Shown here: positions 50,973 to 61,345 of the stretch, piece by piece | Numbering within the stretch: the first letter of the stretch is position 1 | How the letters are laid out: every line of letters starts with the position of its first letter | Origin: Nematopogon swammerdamellus | Taxonomy: Eukaryota; Arthropoda; Insecta; Lepidoptera; Adelidae | DNA: 64,000 nucleotides | Direction of reading: 5' to 3' | Assembly: GCA_946902875.1 (NCBI GenBank) | Contig: OX336340.1 | Span: 2,588,351 to 2,652,350 of the forward strand | Notes under the pieces: model-generated | Databases searched by the model: none | Seen by the model: the letters and a program-made list of their open reading frames with translations, nothing else | Told to the model about the DNA's origin: nothing | Made by a program: the position numbers and the translations under genes

Positions 50973-52935
50973 TGAGACATTATGCTCTTTTCTATTTCTA
51001 ACATGCAAAATTATTAGTTTGTTACCTCGCCGATTCGCTATGAAATTTGACTAATTTATTCTTTATATGCTTTCAGATTGTTTATTCTCTTTGCGTCAGA
51101 TTTGATTTATAATCAAATCTAGTCGTTCAAACTCCACATTGCCCACCAAGCACGACGGGGACGTTCAGCTTGAATGTTTGGTGCCTAAAACTACCATGCG
51201 CATATCATTAAACCTATGTTAATCTATTACTTAGAGCTAATCTAGTATGCTTAATCTAACGGTAGGCGATCGACTCAAAGGAATTCAGTTTTTCAACTTT
51301 CCTCGTGGAAAATCAACCTAGAACGACCTCCAGGAAATGACAATGCTACCAAGTGAGAACAGGGTGCAAAGCACTCCCCTTTACGTAAAAGTCGCAGTTA
51401 ATTCCCCCCAAGTAGGTTTAAAACATCTTCCGAATCCACAGACCTTCTATTTTAGCTTATTATACTTAAACCTAAACCGTGCATTTAATGTAAATGGGTT
51501 CTCCTTTGCGTGATACACTTTCCAGGTGAGTTACAGATAACAAAGAATACAGTGCTATCTTTCACTACGACCTGTCGTGTTTACGCTGGTTGTGAGAAAT
51601 TCCTGAGCTCGTTCCGATGGTGGAAATTCTTTACAGCTGCATGGTAATGATGATGATGTATCCTTTACCGCTGCGTAGCAATGTTGGTGATATATGTTGC
51701 ACGTCACGGCGATTCCTTGAAGTCTGTGAGACTCTCAGCCAGATGATTTGCAGTGGTTCCTGTAATTATACGTCTAGGCCGCCGATGGCTTTGAGCTAAT
51801 TTCGCGCGCCGTTTTTGAGCAAAGTTTACGCTGTCCCTCCCTGTTAAGTTTGGTAACGCGCCGAGAACAATAGTACGCAACCCAGTAATTGTCTTACGTT
51901 AGCGGATTAATAAATTGGCCGCCGAAATAAATTGACGCTTCGGTAGAAGACCGCACGCAATCGCGATCCTCGGAAGTGATGAGTCTCGATGGAATATTTT
52001 TTATTGAAGCATGCAACTTAGCTCAGGCTTCTAAGCCAATCCAGTCTACCCCGGCACCCGCCCAGCTTTCTCAGCAACCGGCGCCTCTCTATCCACGTTC
52101 TATCCACAGCTCCCCGCACACAAAGTCACTTCACTAATAGAGTTCAAAGTCCACGAATTACACCTATTTTCGCACTATCTCACTTGTCACTTAACACGTA
52201 AACCCGACACTCCGCGCGCTCCCTTCAATTTTCCCAGAGGAGAAACCGTGTTCTCAACTCCAAACCAGTTATGAAGGAATCGGTTGTCTTTCCCGAAACG
52301 CGAAACCGGCCCGAGTAGAGTCCGTTCCAAATTACCGCGCGATGACTCCTTCTCGATTAATGTTCGTAGTCGAATACCGAGAGGCGACCGTTTCGGACTC
52401 CTGAATCCTCCGAACTCCTCGAAGACATCCGATCAATCCTCCCGCGCGATTCTGACTCACCTCCTGTCCTCCCCGCCTCTCCATCATCAGCTTGATGATA
52501 ACACCTCCTCTTCCCTTCTTGCAAATATGGCCGCAACAGGTCACCACCTGATTCGTAGGACGTATCTAAGCCCCTCCCTCAGTTGTCCGCCATTTTTCGT
52601 GTTCATAATTTTTTCTATCAAGTCCTAAACAGCCATTTTTAAATTCGAAGGTTTTTTGTACTGTTGTTTTTTTTTGAGATTGTGAGATTTTAAGAAATAA
52701 CACTCAAAATTAGCCCATTTCTGAAAAGGGTCCATAATTTTTGTTATAGACGACATTTATTGCCAAGAGTATCAGATTACAGAATCCTGACGCCAAGGGA
52801 ATTATTTGCACGTGTGTGAACCGTGTGAATTCAACATTCAAAAATATTTTAGATAAGAGGAAACAAATATTATAATTTTATATGAGAAGTGTGCGTATGG
52901 TGCAAATACACTTTGTACCAGGCAAACACATCTCA
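50973..52935 (-). repeat. 3' LTR of LTR retrotransposon 2
   Basis: 1963 bp, unusually long. Frames of 60 and 114 codons (plus) and 71 codons (minus) recur identically in the other LTR; none resembles a known protein. It ends CAAACACATCTCA. Confidence 0.94.
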
Positions 52936-53554
52936 GAGCACCGCCAGATTTTAGATGGCGAAATACATTCGAATGTATTTCGAGGGAGAAAATCTTAACA
53001 ACACAATAAGCACAATGACTGTACTACTGTAACACCCCTATCTGCAGAAAGACGAAGGAAACCATCACTTGCTATCGACGATCGCAAATCCTCGATTTTG
53101 GCCGCCCCGCGATTGCTTCGAAAGCTTCTCAGAGCAAGAAAATATCTGCTGACTGAATAACCTCCCCATGTGTTCGCACCGCTCGTCCCCTAGAAATTAA
53201 ATAAATTCGAAAAAAATGTGATGTACGTAATTGACGAAAACAAACATTGAATGACACCATGCATAAATTGGAAAGAGAGAGAAAAAGGTATATGTAAACA
53301 TCACCACAACCTTTTCTGGGTATAATGAATTTATCTATCTATTTATTACAGGATCTACTTACAAGGAGTTAGGTACTACCGCGTATAATCCACGCAATTC
53401 TAGAACGTAAAAGTTTTCTTCCCGTTTACCCTAAGCCACTCAGCATAATGTACTGATTTAAACTGTAGATAGATGCTTCCCCAAACATATTACTTACTCA
53501 ACTTGTATTATGTGTATATATGTATCAACCAAAAGGAAATGGTCGCAAAGTACA

Positions 53555-53615
53555 TTGAGTTCTCCCTTAGCCCAGTATAGTCAGGATACAGAGACAAGTC
53601 TCCGTCATGGCACCG
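53555..53615 (+). mobile_element. S3 SINE fragment inside LTR retrotransposon 2
   Basis: TGAGTTCTCCCTTAGCCCAGTATAGTCAGGATACAGAGACAAGTCTCCGTCATGGCACC resembles the S3 body word GTGTTCTCCTCTAGTCCAGTATAGCCAGCAATCCAGGGAAGTCTCCGGTATGGCACC. Surrounding sequence at 52936-53550 shows nothing I recognise. Confidence 0.5.
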
Positions 53616-53939
53616 CCAGAGTAAAAGATAGTACTATGGATTCAGACATCCACAGAATATCGCATAAAATAAACTCAACTATACCTAACAAACGTTGCCG
53701 ACATGACTATTCCAACTACTGTAATCGAATTCTAATTGGAATTAGGATTCCGTGCTATCTTACGTCGCGACGAAGTCGAATATTTTAAATCTTGAGTGTA
53801 CTAGAGACCTCGGAATATATTCCTCTGTCAGCCTCCTTCAGTCCAGACTTCAGTGTTCGTCTCCTGTGCGTACACACATAAACCCGATAGCGAAATTACA
53901 TCATCCGCCTAACCGTGCCTTAATTATACAATATTACGA

Positions 53940-54050
53940 ATGCAAGGTTCCAGCGAGAAGAGTGAGAAGAGCGGAAGACCGCGTGTGGTGGCGTGCCTTG
54001 GGAGAGGCCTATGTCCAGCAGTGGATCGATACAGGCTGATGATGAAGGTT
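53940..54050 (+). pseudogene. RTE-type LINE 3' end inside LTR retrotransposon 2
   Basis: The plus strand reads RRAEDRVWWRALGEAYVQQW, then IDTG and a stop, followed by TGATGATGAAGG, the end of an RTE-like LINE. It matches 23790-23850. It shows that the LTR element's interior has itself received insertions or captured host repeats. Confidence 0.78.
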
Positions 54051-54344
54051 CCAGCACCACCAGATACTAAGAGATAGGGATTCGAACCCATTACCTTTGT
54101 ATTTTATGTCCATGTCCGCCAATAAACTGTAGATAAATAATAGCATTCTGAAAATGACGATTTAATAATTATTGCGCGAATTATCTAATTACATTGAGGT
54201 TTATAGACACCAGCTTTTACATCGCCTAAGCTCGTAGAGAATGGAGCCTTTGGCTATGAAACAATTTCCATGTGCAGGTCCATTTTCCCTTTAGATTGAT
54301 CACGAATAAACACAATACAATACAAATAGTATAGAACAATTTGC

Positions 54345-54400
54345 GACAGGTTCGATGCAGACTTACTGCCATATGAATGGTCAATAACCAATAAACATAC
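54345..54400 (+). mobile_element. LINE 3' end, (AATAC)-tail family
   Basis: GACAGGTTCGATGCAGACTTACTGCCATATGAATGGTCAATAACCAATAAAC resembles 14047-14100. An upstream AATAAACACAATACAATACAAATAG at 54306 may be a second tail. Confidence 0.4.
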
Positions 54401-54939
54401 AGACAACCATTTGATACAACACACAGGATTTAACCTATAAAACAGCGCTAATTTATTGTGATCGCCACTTAACGGCAGAAACTAATAAAACTTACTAGAA
54501 CACCGATCAGCTGATAATAAAGTGAACTTAACGAACAAAGATCTCCTTTAACCTTGGAACAACGACGACATGTATGGCAAAAAAAATCCAATCCCTAGCC
54601 CATCTGTTACTATAACTCAAGCTTACAATGACGCGATGCAACTGAAGCTACCCTTACATTGTTTCTATGGCGCAACCAAGATACTTCTAACGGAATTCAT
54701 CCAGCCCGTGTTTATTTTGTCGATGTTTTAGTTCAATATTATTATCAGCAAATTATTATTTTGTTTAGAGATAACGTTTGAACTGCAGAGATGCCATTGC
54801 TATGCTAGTTGAATATTTTGTTTTTTTTTTTGTGTTTTTTTTTGTAGATGGTTAAGATTAAATGTGTCATGATTTATTTATGCCTACGCTGTAAGTTTTG
54901 AATATATAAGATTACGTTTGGAGATTTAGAAATTTATCT

Positions 54940-55620
54940 TTGGTTTAAGGCGATTTTAGGCCGAATTTAGTTTTGCGCGTATTAGTTTGTCTTATGAACC
55001 TTTTAAAGAGGGATATGGCGATAGTAAACTTTAATACGTAGCTATACTGAAACAGAAAGTGAAGATAATTAGACAATAGCGATCAGCTGATCCTTCGCGT
55101 CGGCTTGACCCAGTGATGGCACAAAAAATTATCGGCCGGACAACATGCGGGTTCTTTTGTTTATGCGAACAAAAGCTCATGCGCTCGACTAACACGTTTG
55201 TTTGTAAACAAATCCACAGTTGATTCGTTATCAAAAATATTACCTATTCTGTTCGGAGAGACCGAGACGTATTGTTATTTTTTTTTTCGTTTTAGACAAT
55301 TTTAGACCGAATCCCTTCTTACACGTGTTATACTGTTTTACGACATTTTAAAGAGCGATAATGAAAGTGTAATTGACAAGAACAGCTGAAACAGAAAGTT
55401 GAGATTAACAATAATTTTATGACCGTGGGCAAGCGATGTTGGCTTGCACCGCCGGCCTCGACTCACAGAGAAAAAAAAAGGGTATCTGCCAGCATGCGAC
55501 GACTCTATTGTTTGGAGAACAAAACGTTTGCACTCGTCTATAGTATTGGTAAACGAACTACAGCTGTTTTGGACTCTTATCAAATCTGACACAATATTTT
55601 GAACAATCTGAAGCATTTGA
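54940..55620. repeat. Diverged internal duplication, ~330 bp
   Basis: 54940-55255 and 55275-55610 align in order: TTTTAGGCCGAAT/TTTTAGACCGAAT, TTTTAAAGAGGGATA/TTTTAAAGAGCGATA, CTGAAACAGAAAGTGAAGAT/CTGAAACAGAAAGTTGAGAT, ATGCGGGTTC/ATGCGACGAC, CGTTATCAAAAATATT/CTTATCAAATCTGACACAATATT. They lie just 3' of the primer-binding site in the element's sense, a leader-like position. Confidence 0.65.
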
Positions 55621-55745
55621 ATTTATAAAACCAATTCGATTTAAGTTTGACCCATACGTTATGTGATATGTAGTAACCTCGGTTCTTTAAATGAGTCTAG
55701 GTGTGCTTTATTAATTTATTTGTAAGACACGCCTATTTTTTACTC

Positions 55746-55763
55746 ATCCTGGTCACGGCACCA
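55746..55763 (-). other. Primer-binding site (tRNA-His) of LTR retrotransposon 2
   Basis: The minus strand reads TGGTGCCGTGACCAGGAT two bases after the 5' LTR. It is complementary over 18 bases to the 3' end of eukaryotic tRNA-His (ATCCTGGTCACGGCA plus CCA) as I recall it. Confidence 0.9.
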
Positions 55764-55765
55764 TT

Positions 55766-57728
55766 TGAGACATTATGCTCTTTTCTATTTCTAACATGCA
55801 AAATTATTAGTTTGTTACCTCGCCGATTCGCTATGAAATTTGACTAATTTATTCTTTATATGCTTTCAGATTGTTTATTCTCTTTGCGTCAGATTTGATT
55901 TATAATCAAATCTAGTCGTTCAAACTCCACATTGCCCACCAAGCACGACGGGGACGTTCAGCTTGAATGTTTGGTGCCTAAAACTACCATGCGCATATCA
56001 TTAAACCTATGTTAATCTATTACTTAGAGCTAATCTAGTATGCTTAATCTAACGGTAGGCGATCGACTCAAAGGAATTCAGTTTTTCAACTTTCCTCGTG
56101 GAAAATCAACCTAGAACGACCTCCAGGAAATGACAATGCTACCAAGTGAGAACAGGGTGCAAAGCACTCCCCTTTACGTAAAAGTCGCAGTTAATTCCCC
56201 CCAAGTAGGTTTAAAACATCTTCCGAATCCACAGACCTTCTATTTTAGCTTATTATACTTAAACCTAAACCGTGCATTTAATGTAAATGGGTTCTCCTTT
56301 GCGTGATACACTTTCCAGGTGAGTTACAGATAACAAAGAATACAGTGCTATCTTTCACTACGACCTGTCGTGTTTACGCTGGTTGTGAGAAATTCCTGAG
56401 CTCGTTCCGATGGTGGAAATTCTTTACAGCTGCATGGTAATGATGATGATGTATCCTTTACCGCTGCGTAGCAATGTTGGTGATATATGTTGCACGTCAC
56501 GGCGATTCCTTGAAGTCTGTGAGACTCTCAGCCAGATGATTTGCAGTGGTTCCTGTAATTATACGTCTAGGCCGCCGATGGCTTTGAGCTAATTTCGCGC
56601 GCCGTTTTTGAGCAAAGTTTACGCTGTCCCTCCCTGTTAAGTTTGGTAACGCGCCGAGAACAATAGTACGCAACCCAGTAATTGTCTTACGTTAGCGGAT
56701 TAATAAATTGGCCGCCGAAATAAATTGACGCTTCGGTAGAAGACCGCACGCAATCGCGATCCTCGGAAGTGATGAGTCTCGATGGAATATTTTTTATTGA
56801 AGCATGCAACTTAGCTCAGGCTTCTAAGCCAATCCAGTCTACCCCGGCACCCGCCCAGCTTTCTCAGCAACCGGCGCCTCTCTATCCACGTTCTATCCAC
56901 AGCTCCCCGCACACAAAGTCACTTCACTAATAGAGTTCAAAGTCCACGAATTACACCTATTTTCGCACTATCTCACTTGTCACTTAACACGTAAACCCGA
57001 CACTCCGCGCGCTCCCTTCAATTTTCCCAGAGGAGAAACCGTGTTCTCAACTCCAAACCAGTTATGAAGGAATCGGTTGTCTTTCCCGAAACGCGAAACC
57101 GGCCCGAGTAGAGTCCGTTCCAAATTACCGCGCGATGACTCCTTCTCGATTAATGTTCGTAGTCGAATACCGAGAGGCGACCGTTTCGGACTCCTGAATC
57201 CTCCGAACTCCTCGAAGACATCCGATCAATCCTCCCGCGCGATTCTGACTCACCTCCTGTCCTCCCCGCCTCTCCATCATCAGCTTGATGATAACACCTC
57301 CTCTTCCCTTCTTGCAAATATGGCCGCAACAGGTCACCACCTGATTCGTAGGACGTATCTAAGCCCCTCCCTCAGTTGTCCGCCATTTTTCGTGTTCATA
57401 ATTTTTTCTATCAAGTCCTAAACAGCCATTTTTAAATTCGAAGGTTTTTTGTACTGTTGTTTTTTTTTGAGATTGTGAGATTTTAAGAAATAACACTCAA
57501 AATTAGCCCATTTCTGAAAAGGGTCCATAATTTTTGTTATAGACGACATTTATTGCCAAGAGTATCAGATTACAGAATCCTGACGCCAAGGGAATTATTT
57601 GCACGTGTGTGAACCGTGTGAATTCAACATTCAAAAATATTTTAGATAAGAGGAAACAAATATTATAATTTTATATGAGAAGTGTGCGTATGGTGCAAAT
57701 ACACTTTGTACCAGGCAAACACATCTCA
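55766..57728 (-). repeat. 5' LTR of LTR retrotransposon 2
   Basis: 1963 bp, same length and, as far as I compared, same sequence as 50973-52935. In the minus orientation CATATAAAATTA (57671-57682) lies ~50 bp from the upstream edge and could be a TATA-like element, though its position is unusually far 5'. Confidence 0.94.
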
Positions 57729-57788
57729 GCTGACATCGCGGATGTTGTAGGTGATGTAGCCAACCGTGTCAGTTTCCATTAAAAAAAA
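57729..57788 (+). mobile_element. S1 SINE, right part, after LTR retrotransposon 2
   Basis: GCTGACATCGCGGATGTTGTAGGTGATGTAGCCAACCGTGTCAGTTTCCATTAAAAAAAA completes the SINE interrupted at 50972. Confidence 0.92.
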
Positions 57789-57905
57789 CATTACATTACA
57801 CCACATTTCACTACACTACACTACACCAAATTACACTACACAACCACTACAAAACACTACACTACATGCACTACATTACACAACACTACACTGCATTGAC
57901 ACTTA
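57789..57905. repeat. Degenerate (ACACT)n array
   Basis: ACATTACATTACACC...ACTACACTACACTACACC..., a pentamer array that begins right at the SINE's A tail. It is followed at 57960-58007 by a (TTCC)n/(TTATCC)n run. The 99-codon frame across it is an artefact. Confidence 0.8.
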
Positions 57906-58007
57906 CTTACTACACACACACACATGTTTGATCCCACTAATATGGCCAGACTTCAATGTATGTATCCTTCCTTATCCTTCCTTCCTTCCTTATCCTTATC
58001 CTTCCTT

Positions 58008-58675
58008 ACCTTTAATAAAATCCAACGTCTGCTTTCTGTCTGTCTGTCTGTCTGTCCGCTTATAACTCGAGAACCACTGAACCGATTTTAATAAAAAAAA
58101 AATCTACGGATAGCTTGATTCTTCCCATCAACTATAGGCTACTTACTATCACGCTAAATGGCTTATGAGGTTAGCAGAGAAGCCAAATATGAGGGCGGGC
58201 GGAGCCGCGGGCACAGCTAGTCCTTTAATAATCCTTTAATAAAATCCAACGTCTGCTTTCTGTCTGTCTGTCTGTCTGTCTGTCCGCTTATAACTCGAGA
58301 ACCACTGAACCGATTTTAATAAAAAAAATTCTACGGATAGATTGATTCTTCCCATCAACTATAGGCTACTTACTATCACACTAAATGGCTTATGAGGTTA
58401 GCAGAGAAGTCCAATATGAGGGCGGGCGGAGCCGCGGGCACAGCTAGTCCTTTAATAATCCTTTAATAAAATCCAACGTCTGCTTTCTGTCTGTCTGTCT
58501 GTCTGTCTGTCCGCTTATAACTCGAGAACCACTGAACCGATTTTAATAAAAAAAAATCTACGGATAGCTTGATTCTTCCCATCAACTATAGGCTACTTAC
58601 TATCACGCTAAATGGCTTATGAGGTTAGCAGAGAAGTCAAATATGAGAGCGGGCGGAGCCGCGGGCACAGCTAGT
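58008..58675. mobile_element. Three tandem Helitron-like units, 227-bp period
   Basis: Each unit runs (T)CCTTTAATAAAATCCAACGTCTGC, (TGTC)n, CTCGAGAACCACTGAACCGATTTTAAT, ATGGCTTATGAGGTTAGCAGAGAAG to GGGCGGAGCCGCGGGCACAGCTAGT. The CTAG ends fall at 58217, 58444 and 58671, exactly 227 apart. A GCGGAGCCGC dyad just before a terminal CTAG and a start in TC are Helitron-like; no Rep/helicase is present. Units differ by only a few bases. Confidence 0.78.
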
Positions 58676-59005
58676 AACTTATGTTTTATCTATTTGTGAT
58701 TAATCTGTACGTTTTCTAATAAATAAATAAATTTAAAAAAAATACGCATAGCTACCGAATAACTTTTCAAGATCGCTATCAAAGAAGGCATTCGTGCGAT
58801 AGCTCTCGGCGAAGTCTCATCCCAGCTGAAACTAGATCGCACTCAAGATTTGCAATAACACTCGGTAAGCCGGCGATAATCGTATGTAAGCCACAAAAGT
58901 TATTGAATCTCATCAAGGCGCTAGAATGTTATGCAAAGCCCCGGAGCCCTCCGCGCCGCACTTCTATTTACGACGTGGAATAACAAACCGTTCACATATT
59001 ACGTT
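58676..59005. other. No recognisable feature
   Basis: AT-rich then mixed sequence with no ORF, repeat or RNA signature that I can support. Confidence 0.45.
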
Positions 59006-59009
59006 TGTA

Positions 59010-59330
59010 CCGTGTGGGGCGGGTACTTTAAAAGAATAGCCCCACTGCATCTCTCCCCGTGTATGTCGTAAAAGGCGACTAAGGGATAAGACTCCCTTCT
59101 TATATTACTGGGTGGTAGGGTTTAACCCGCCCGGGTTGGTACCACCGCACTGAATGAAAGGTCGGTCGAAACGGCTATGTAAATAGTTTGTGTTTTCCGT
59201 CCAGTTCAGTGTAGCCGGCACGACCGAAGGGAAGGCTGACGTGGCACCAAGATCACCCGGTGTTATGGGCTGACATCACGGGAGTTGTAGGTGATGTAGC
59301 CAACCGTGTCAGTTTCCATAAAAAAATAAA
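59010..59330 (+). mobile_element. S2 SINE, full length
   Basis: ACCGTGTGGGGCGGGTACTTTAAAAGAATAGCCCCACTGC ... GTCGTAAAAGGCGACTAAGGGATAAGACTCCC ... GGGTTTAACCCGCCCGGGTTGGTACCACCGCACTGAATG ... GTGTCAGTTTCCATAAAAAAA. Close to 13740-14046. Confidence 0.88.
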
Positions 59331-59462
59331 TAAAAAAATACCTTATATTCACACCTGCTTTGTTGGTCGTAAGCTCTTAGCTTATTTAATTTATTTAAAT
59401 AGCTTTTGCCCGCGGCTTCGCTCGCGTGAAGTTCGTATTTAAAAAGAAGAAAGTAAGTAATT

Positions 59463-59692
59463 TTTCAGCCTCGATAGCTCAGTGGTGCAGACAGTCTACT
59501 GTTGCTATTGGTTGTTTAAGCAACGCTGGGCGCGGTCAGTACTTGGATGGGTGACCGCTCGACCATTGGGAGGCTGACCGTGGTTCGGATTCCACGTGGA
59601 CATGTCATGGCACCTAGTTCACCCGGTGTTATGGGCTGATATCATCGATGTTGGAGGTGATGTAGCCAACCGTGTCAGTTTCCATAAAAAAA
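59463..59692 (+). mobile_element. S1 SINE with intact head, body deleted
   Basis: TCAGCCTCGATAGCTCAGTGG (box A), TTTAAGCAACGCTGGGCGCGGTCAGTACTTGGATGGGTGACCGC (5S-like), GACCGTGGTTCGGATTCC (box-B-like). It then jumps to CATGTCATGGCACCTAGTTCACC...CAGTTTCCATAAAAAAAA. Flanked by AAGTAAGT / AAGTAAGT, a likely 8-bp target duplication. Confidence 0.9.
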
Positions 59693-59705
59693 AGTAAGTG
59701 AGTAA

Positions 59706-59850
59706 GGCCCACTTGCACCAACACGAGTTTAAAGTTAAGTAGCGAGTTATGGATTTAAACGCGGTTCACACAGTCAACGGGTGCTAGCTTAAACTGGTTT
59801 AGCGAGTTAAACTGGTTTATATATTAAATTTGTGTTGGTGCAAGTGGGCC
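59706..59850. mobile_element. PIF/Harbinger-like MITE, copy A
   Basis: 145 bp, ends GGCCCACTTGCACCAACACGA / TTTGTGTTGGTGCAAGTGGGCC, flanked by TAA on both sides (59703-59705 and 59851-59853). The interior carries GTTAAGTAGCGAGTTATGGATTTAAACGCGG. A 3-bp TTA/TAA duplication suits PIF/Harbinger. Confidence 0.9.
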
Positions 59851-60000
59851 TAAGAAAGAAGGCCGAACTGCGTTCCTGAGCCACCTTTATTTCGGCGCGC
59901 GGAACAATTCGGTTTTTATGCGAGCCACATCTTAGCATAACCAGATTGTATTTAGCCTATCCTGCGTCACGTAAAGTTAAATGTGCTTGTACTATACTTA

Positions 60001-60134
60001 GGCCCACTTGCACCAACACGTATTTAAGATATAAACCAGTTTAACTCGTTAAGCTAGCACCCGTTGACTGTGGGAACCGCGTTTAAATCCATAACTCGCT
60101 ACTTAACTTAAACTCGTGTTGGTGCAAGTGGGCC
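60001..60134. mobile_element. PIF/Harbinger-like MITE, copy B
   Basis: 134 bp, GGCCCACTTGCACCAACACG...CGTGTTGGTGCAAGTGGGCC, flanked by TTA (59998-60000 and 60135-60137). The interior is inverted relative to copy A (CGCGTTTAAATCCATAACTCGCTACTTAA). Confidence 0.9.
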
Positions 60135-60137
60135 TTA

Positions 60138-60273
60138 GGGTCAATTGCGCCAACACGAATTTAACGATATAAATCAGTTTAACTCGTTAAGCTAGTACCC
60201 GTTGACTGTGGGAACCGCGATTAAATCCATAACTCGCTACTTAACTCTAAATTCGTGTTGGCGCAATTGGGCC
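60138..60273. mobile_element. PIF/Harbinger-like MITE, copy C, abutting copy B
   Basis: 136 bp, GGGTCAATTGCGCCAACACGAATTTAA...TAAATTCGTGTTGGCGCAATTGGGCC, with TTA at 60135-60137 and 60274-60276. It shares the left TTA with copy B. Its terminal repeats differ consistently from A and B on both ends (CAATTGCGCC versus CACTTGCACC), so it belongs to a subfamily. Confidence 0.88.
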
Positions 60274-60694
60274 TTAATCGAATTCGGATGATCAATTTAG
60301 CAATAAAAAAAATCATATTTAGCTTATCAACAAGCGCAGTATCTCATAAAACAAAGTAACTTACTCCGTGACTATCCCTTACAGATTTATTATTAATATT
60401 GATTGATAATATTTAATGTGTTTTACGCCCTAACTCATTTATCCTAAAGAATATGGATAGGTAGAGAGAGAGAGGTCGAGAGCGGGACTGGTGTTCCCCG
60501 CATCCTAGTCAAAGCAGACTAGCTGACGAGGGCTTGATGCGAGCCGAAACGTGAAGCATGCGCGGGAAATTTAGAGTGGCCACTCGCTAGTCCCGACCTC
60601 GATTAACACCCTCCTCTACTGCCGATGGGCCCGGATACATTCGGTGAAGCCATCGCAAGCTTAGTTCCACACCTTCTATAAAAAATTAATTTCA

Positions 60695-60800
60695 GAAAGA
60701 TTCGTTAGAAAAAACTCATTGGTACACGCCAAACGGAGTTGAACCTCGGATCTCTCGCATGAGAGGCCGATGCCCAAACCACTCGGCCACTCGCAGCTGC
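60695..60800 (-). mobile_element. S3 SINE head
   Basis: Minus sense GAGTGGCCGAGTGGTTTGGGCATCGGCCTCTCATGCGAGAGATCCGAGGTTCAACTCCG...GTGTACCAATGAGTTTTTTCTAACG. Box A is intact; box B is altered (GGTTCAACTCC). The body is missing. A dispersed piece at 60525-60660 (GCCCGGATACATTCGGTGAAGCC) is unassigned. Confidence 0.78.
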
Positions 60801-61340
60801 TGAATATGCTAAACATGCACATACACATATTCTGGAGAGAGAAAACAAAGATAACGTAATATGTGAACGAGGTCTAATAGCAGAGGGCTATATCCAGCGA
60901 AAGGAACGTATAAAGCGTCACCTTTATGCTAATTTCATACAATTGCGTCTGTTATAATGCTCGAAGATTTAAATAATTCATACACGGCGAACATTTTCAT
61001 ATTCTTTCGCTTTGCTCAGCGGCGACGTCGGCCCCGCACAGCGACGCCGCGAGGTCGCTCCATAGAATATTATACACTTTCCTTCTGTCGACTTTGATGG
61101 GTAATATAATACCCCCAGTTTGAACTTTAGAAGAAAACGGGTGAACTGTGAAATTATTCGAAATTCTCTTGGAATAATCGGAAGGATTCGATTGGACTTA
61201 GTTCTAAGTTGGACTTGATTTAAATTACCTATGGGTTGACTGGAAGAAATTGCCTAAGGCAATCCATCGGCCCTTGCCACATAGCTACTACACACAGTAG
61301 CCTTAAGGCTACTTAATATTTTTTTTATTTAATAAAGTGT
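60801..61340. other. No recognisable feature
   Basis: Mixed sequence. A LINE-H-like word (GGGTTGACTGGAAGAAATTGCC...AAGGCAATCCATCGGCCCTTGCCAC) at 61233-61280 may be a short 3' fragment in plus orientation. Nothing else. Confidence 0.4.
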
Positions 61341-61345
61341 TTTGT

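Larger units (their letters stand above)
50973..57728 (-). mobile_element. Non-autonomous LTR retrotransposon 2, structurally complete
   Basis: 6756 bp with LTRs of exactly 1963 bp each, TGAGA...TCTCA, and a 4-bp duplication GCTG (50969-50972 and 57729-57732). Minus orientation follows from a tRNA-His primer-binding site two bases from the right-hand LTR. I found no difference between the LTRs where I compared them, so insertion is very recent. The interior is only 2.8 kb and contains an RTE LINE end, an S3 fragment and a diverged internal duplication, but no gag or pol. A 4-bp duplication is typical of Ty3/gypsy-like integrases (inference). No strong polypurine tract is seen at 52936-52960. 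Confidence 0.94.
59396..60410 (-). repeat. Family D repeat carrying four nested insertions
   Basis: Minus-sense D is recovered by removing a SINE (59463-59692) and three MITEs. The pieces run AGCTTTTGCCCGCGGCTTCGCTCGCGTGAAG...GAAGAAAGTAAGT, AAGAAAGAAGGCCGAACTG...GGCGCGCGGAACAATTCGG...AAATGTGCTTGTACTATA, and ATCGAATTCGGATGATC...AAACAAAGTAACTTACTCCGTGACTATCCCTTACAGATTTATTATT. The order matches 50162-50550 reversed. Confidence 0.85.

Noticed and set aside
52284..52628. 114-codon gene duplicated at 57077-57421
   Set aside because: It lies antisense within both LTRs, so the duplication is the LTR pair. No domain or initiation context is visible.
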